From NCBI GenBank assembly GCA_034509735.1, contig JACGWO010000006.1:2371001-2435000 (forward strand): a DNA stretch of 64,000 nt, read 5' to 3'. A program made the position numbers and the translations under genes. This document shows, in pieces, positions 60,308 through 64,000 of the stretch (its first letter is position 1; each line of letters opens with the position of its first letter). The notes under the pieces were generated by a model. The model was not told where the DNA came from. It saw nothing but the letters and a program-made list of their open reading frames with translations, and did no database searches. This DNA comes from Sesamum alatum. Lineage: Eukaryota; Streptophyta; Magnoliopsida; Lamiales; Pedaliaceae.

Positions 60308-62898
60308 CCAATGTTTTACCATTTCTTACCTTACAATTTCTTTACTCCATGTCCCCATTTAACGACACCATGGGCAACTTTGTTATACAATCTCGAAATC
60401 TTCCTAAATGTCCAATTAACATGCATGTCCCACATTCTCCTAATGCCCTCAACATCAATGACAACATGTCTCTCAATTTCCGCATTTCGGTTCGTGATCC
60501 ATTCGATAGCTTTGGCAGAATCGGACTAAAAAATGTAGGAATCCACATTAATTTCATTCATTTTAAAAGTCGCCAATCTGATTGCTCTAATTTTAGCGAT
60601 AGCAGCATCATGAACGAAGATTTCATGTGCTTCAAACAAAGTGAAATTGGCTTCATGGTCACGGACCACCATTGCAGCAAAAGACCTCTCATTCTTGAAA
60701 GAAATGTCCGTATTAACCTTGCACCATCCTGGGGGTGGGGCATGCCATTGACACTGTGTTTGTGGGAAGTCTTTCTTTGGCTTCCTTACTGTCCAATGTT
60801 CCTCAGTTCTGGCCTCGAAGGAACGTGCCAATTCTTCCAGTGATGGGGTTGTTTTCCCATGGATTTTCTCATTCCCTGCTCTTCAGATGCTCTCGAGTGA
60901 GATGGTCCATGTGATGATGAACTGGTGTTGGGTCTCATGGTCCGGAAATATGTCCAAGTGTGGCTTTGAAATATGCATAAACCACTCTCTAATTGACAAA
61001 TGAGACCATCGGTGGAGTCTCACTTGCCATTTAGAGAGCATCCAAATTTGCTCAGTAACGGGGCATTGGAGGAACAAATGACCGGTATTCTCTTCTTGCA
61101 AACCACAAAACGGACATTGAGTATCTGGAATTTGGAAAGTACGGGAGAGCTTACCTCGAGCAAGAAGGCAGTCAAATAGGACTCTCCAAATGAAGAGTTT
61201 CAGTCGGTTGTGAATCTGGAGTTTCGAAATTGCCTTCCCAACATCTTTGTCATCCGAGTCCATGGGTCCATGTGGTTTTGAAAGTGTGAGGTAGGCTGTC
61301 TTGGTCGAAATTTTCCCTGTCTTGGAGGGAGCCCAGAATAGCTTGGAGGGTTCCATTGAGATTGGAATTTGGATTTTTCGTATTTCTCGGATCACTTCAA
61401 GTTCGAACATTTGGGAAAGGACTTCATGCTTCCACAGGAGAGATTGGTTGTCGAAAAGATTCGAAACATCACTAGCCCAAGATGGATCAGTGACTTCTGG
61501 GGGTTTCGGGATAAAGCTTTTGATGGACAGGATTCATGGGTCCTTCCAAATACGGGGAGGGGTCTGAGATGAAACCGTGTAGCAAGCACCCTCCTTGATG
61601 AGTTCCATGCATTTGACCACATCTTGTCAAATCCAGGAAGCTCTGTGCACCTGTGAAAATAGGAATTGATTAGGATCCTTTCTAGCATATCTAGCAATGA
61701 AAAGCTTACACTAGAGTTTGTCGCTTTTTTGGGCCACATTCCATGAAGTTTTGGACACAAGCGCCTTGTTAAAATCTGCAAATTTTCGAAGCCCAAGTCC
61801 TCCCATTCCTTTTGGTTGACAGATGGAGCCCCACGATTTAAGAGCCAACACATTATTTTTTCCATTGGAGCAGTCTGTTTGCCACAAAAAAAAAACGTCT
61901 AGAAAGTGAGTCCAATTTGTTGCAAATTTTTTTTGGCAGGAGGAATGTTGTCATTTGGTAGACCGGGAGAGATTGCGCCACTGATTTGAAAAGGACCGAT
62001 TTTCCTACTTTGGAGAGGTTTTTGGCTTTCCATGATGAGAGTTTTTTGGCCATTTTCTCCACAATCTCATTAAAAGCAAAGCTTCGAGTGGCATGTTTAC
62101 AGAATGGCTGGCCAAGATGTTTTGCGTTGTAGGAGGACTCATTCATCTCCAAAATTTTCAGGAGAATCATTTGATGTATGTTCGACACATTTCTACTGAA
62201 GTGAACAAAGGATTTCCTGCTGTTGGTTTTTTGGCAGCACCATTCCTCGAATTTGGATAGATACTCCTTCACAGCTCAAGTATCTTGCTCCTCTGCCCTG
62301 CAGAAAATAGTAAGGTCATCAGCATATGACATGTGTGAAATAGATGGGGCAATTCTATTTCCTTTGATTCCTTTTAGGTTTCCAATTGCTTCCTCATGAA
62401 GGAGCAGATGAGAGAGGACCTCAGCATAAATAATAAAGAGATAAGGTGATAGAGAGTTTCCCTATCGAATTCCTCTGGATAGTCTAAAGAAATCCCACGG
62501 AGCACCGTTGATCAAGAGTGAGAAGCTCGGTGAAGTGATGCACCGTGAGATCCATGTAAGGAATTATGGGCAGAAGCCAATGCTCGGTCATTCCACTTTG
62601 TCATAGGCTTTGGTAAGATCAATCTCTATAGCCATGTAGCCTTTCCTCCCCTTTTTTCTGGTGAAAGTAATGCATGAGTTCATGGGAGATGATAGAGTTT
62701 TCATTGATGGTTCTCCCTGGAACGAAGGCCATTTGGAACGGGGAGATGATTTGGTCCAGGACAGGCTTGATTTTGTTTGCCAGCAACTTTGAAATGATTT
62801 TGTATGTGGTGTTACAGAGGCTGATGGGGCGGAATTGGTCCACAGTGGAGGCTTGTGTAGTTTTTGGGATGAGTGTGATGTATGTGTGGTTTAAGATA
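60308..62898 (-). mobile_element. 5'-truncated non-LTR retrotransposon (plant L1-type LINE)
   Basis: Minus-strand ORF2 remnants in order: RT starting within TLIPK..DQFRPISLCNTTYKIISK (about 62890), AFVPGRTI, then SLSPYLFIIYAE, the SYADD catalytic box (62315-62326 encodes YADD), a reverse-transcriptase-associated zinc-binding region (CPFCGLQEENTGHLFLQCP, about 61080-61120) and a C-terminal RNase H (WCKVNTD near 60720) ending at 60331. The endonuclease and ORF1 are missing, the usual result of incomplete reverse transcription. An 11-bp direct repeat TTTCAAACACT (60297-60307 and 62899-62909) is a likely target-site duplication. Many stops and frameshifts make it inactive. Confidence 0.85.
60331..62892 (-). 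pseudogene. LINE ORF2 (RT, zinc-binding region, RNase H), multiply broken
   Basis: Open pieces are 62619-62892, 61853-62272, 61392-61865, 60883-61410 and 60529-60831, in differing frames. In-frame stops occur in the RT between the AFVPGRTI segment and the YADD box (at least three) and a TGA at 62276-62278 just after it. A TAG at 60526-60528 interrupts RNase H, after which the same frame continues SDSAKAIEWI to the natural end at 60331. RNase H presence places it with plant L1-type elements that carry this extra domain. Confidence 0.8.
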
Positions 62899-62909
62899 TT
62901 TCAAACACT

Positions 62910-64000
62910 ATCTATTCATAATTAATTCACCTTAAAAAAAGAGTACTATTTAACTTTGTTTGCATGATTTCACCGTTTAATCATTGGAGCTCTTTCATGT
63001 TACTGTCATGTTAAGAAAATAATGGGAAAGGGAAACAAAATTGTAATTTATGAGCATATTGTTAACAAAAGGTAATAAATTGTAGGTGGTTAAAAAGTTA
63101 TGTTGAATATGGAATATTCTTGTACTGATGATCAGGTTTTGTCGAGTCAAACCAATCACAAAGTAAATGTGATACACTTATTATGTGATTGGTCACATTT
63201 TAAAACTGTACACCAATCATACGGTAAGTACATTGTACTTGTCATACGATTAGTTCAGGTTTGATCGATCCGAACTAGAATTTCTTAGAGTTTGGAAAAA
63301 CACAAAACTAAGAAACAATAGTTTCATACCGATTTCATGTATGGTATGTATACCTCATTTTTATAATTATAATTTAATAAATTATATATATAAAAAAAAG
63401 TATCAATCAGACATCAATATGATATAAGATTTTTACTAGTAAAATTAAAAACCTATCATGCAATGAATAAAATAAGGGTAATTTACAATGGACTCCCATG
63501 AAATTTAGCATAATTTAAAATATTTCCTCATTATTTAAAAAATCACAAATGAAATTTAGCATAATTTAAAATACTTTCTCGTTATTTAAAAAATCACAAA
63601 TTTTCTTTGAATTAACGATCATTTAACAAATACCCCTACATAAAAATATTTGTTAGACAATCATTAATTTTAAAGATGTATTTATATTTTTTTAAATAAT
63701 GAACAAGCATTTCTAATAATAGCAAAACTCATGACAACCGTCGTAATTTACCCATAAAATATGGTGCCGTTTAAGTAAAAAGTTTGATCAATGAGAGCAG
63801 TGTTCAGATCATTTTACACTTTTTTTTATTTTTCAAGTGAAAAAATGTATCACCATTCTTGTGTAGAAACAAAATATAACGTCCCTTTAAATGATGCACG
63901 CAGGTACAACGAACCAACCAAGCCTACAGCTCTACAACATAGACCAAAACCACTTCTAATACAAGGGTTACGAGATTTTCCCTTTTTTGTTTTTTGTTTT
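62910..64000. other. AT-rich intergenic DNA at the right edge
   Basis: No gene seen. It contains a small palindromic patch at 63151-63193 (ACCAATCACA and TGTGATTGGT) and the MITE listed next. Confidence 0.5.
63475..63753. mobile_element. Short MITE family B, with internal 51-bp duplication (279 bp)
   Basis: Flanked by ATAAAATA on both sides (63467-63474 and 63754-63761). The ends are AGGGTAATTTACAATGG and, reversed, GGGTAAATTACGACGG. A 51-bp stretch (63499-63549) is repeated directly at 63550-63600, which enlarges the left arm relative to the copy at 41.7 kb. Confidence 0.65.

Noticed and set aside
63151..63193. ACCAATCACA and TGTGATTGGT inverted repeat as a possible operator
   Set aside because: No gene is nearby, and the patch looks like part of a decayed foldback repeat.

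Overview
This window is nuclear DNA from a flowering plant. The evidence is genes with many short GT-AG introns, a canonical plant histone H3, a chloroplast-targeted pyrophosphatase, a plant-specific ER-stress protein, and AT-rich intergenic DNA full of plant-type transposons. Protein similarity recalled from memory points to a eudicot, perhaps an asterid such as a Lamiales species, but the species cannot be fixed from the sequence alone.

Layout. 1-4.2 kb: 3' part of a degraded Ty3/gypsy chromovirus (protease, RT, RNase H, integrase, chromodomain, 3' LTR). 4.2-10.3 kb: AT-rich intergenic DNA with one well-bounded MITE. 10.6-14.6 kb (+): a ten-exon DUF21/CBS (CNNM/CorC-like) metal transporter gene. 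15.9-16.3 kb (+): an intronless replication-type histone H3 gene with two type-I-like histone promoter elements. 16.3-22.4 kb: intergenic, with several MITEs and a hAT-type element. 22.4-25.8 kb (-): an eight-exon squalene epoxidase gene. 26.3-30.3 kb: a 4.0-kb Mutator-like element whose transposase has lost its catalytic core. 30.3-43.6 kb: gene-free DNA in which most recognisable structure is small inverted-repeat elements, many with clear target-site duplications. 43.6-43.9 kb (-): a MADS-box pseudogene fragment. 44.3-46.2 kb (-): TIN1 (TUNICAMYCIN INDUCED 1), with an unfolded-protein-response motif upstream. 46.6 kb (-): tRNA-Val(AAC). 49.5-51.8 kb (+): plastid inorganic pyrophosphatase PPA6. 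52.4-57.8 kb (-): a sixteen-exon spinster-type major facilitator gene. 58.2-59.6 kb: a 1.35-kb element with giant terminal inverted repeats and a perfect 9-bp target duplication. 60.3-62.9 kb (-): a 5'-truncated LINE. The rest is AT-rich repeat DNA.

The genes are single housekeeping loci, not an operon or cluster. Several touch membranes and the ER: squalene epoxidase makes the sterol precursor 2,3-oxidosqualene in the ER, TIN1 is an ER-stress protein, and spinster proteins are putative lipid transporters. TIN1 and the spinster gene are, from memory, also neighbours in Arabidopsis (At5g64510 and At5g64500), so this is likely an old syntenic pair, here separated by a tRNA and PPA6. Exon coordinates were read by eye from GT-AG junctions and reading-frame continuity. 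No database search or transcript evidence was available.

I found no convincing undescribed multi-gene system. The strongest unusual signals are a stop-free 90-nt intron in squalene epoxidase, an H3 with Val at position 90, the in-frame loss of the MULE catalytic core, and an unusually readable record of MITE insertions, including elements nested inside one another.
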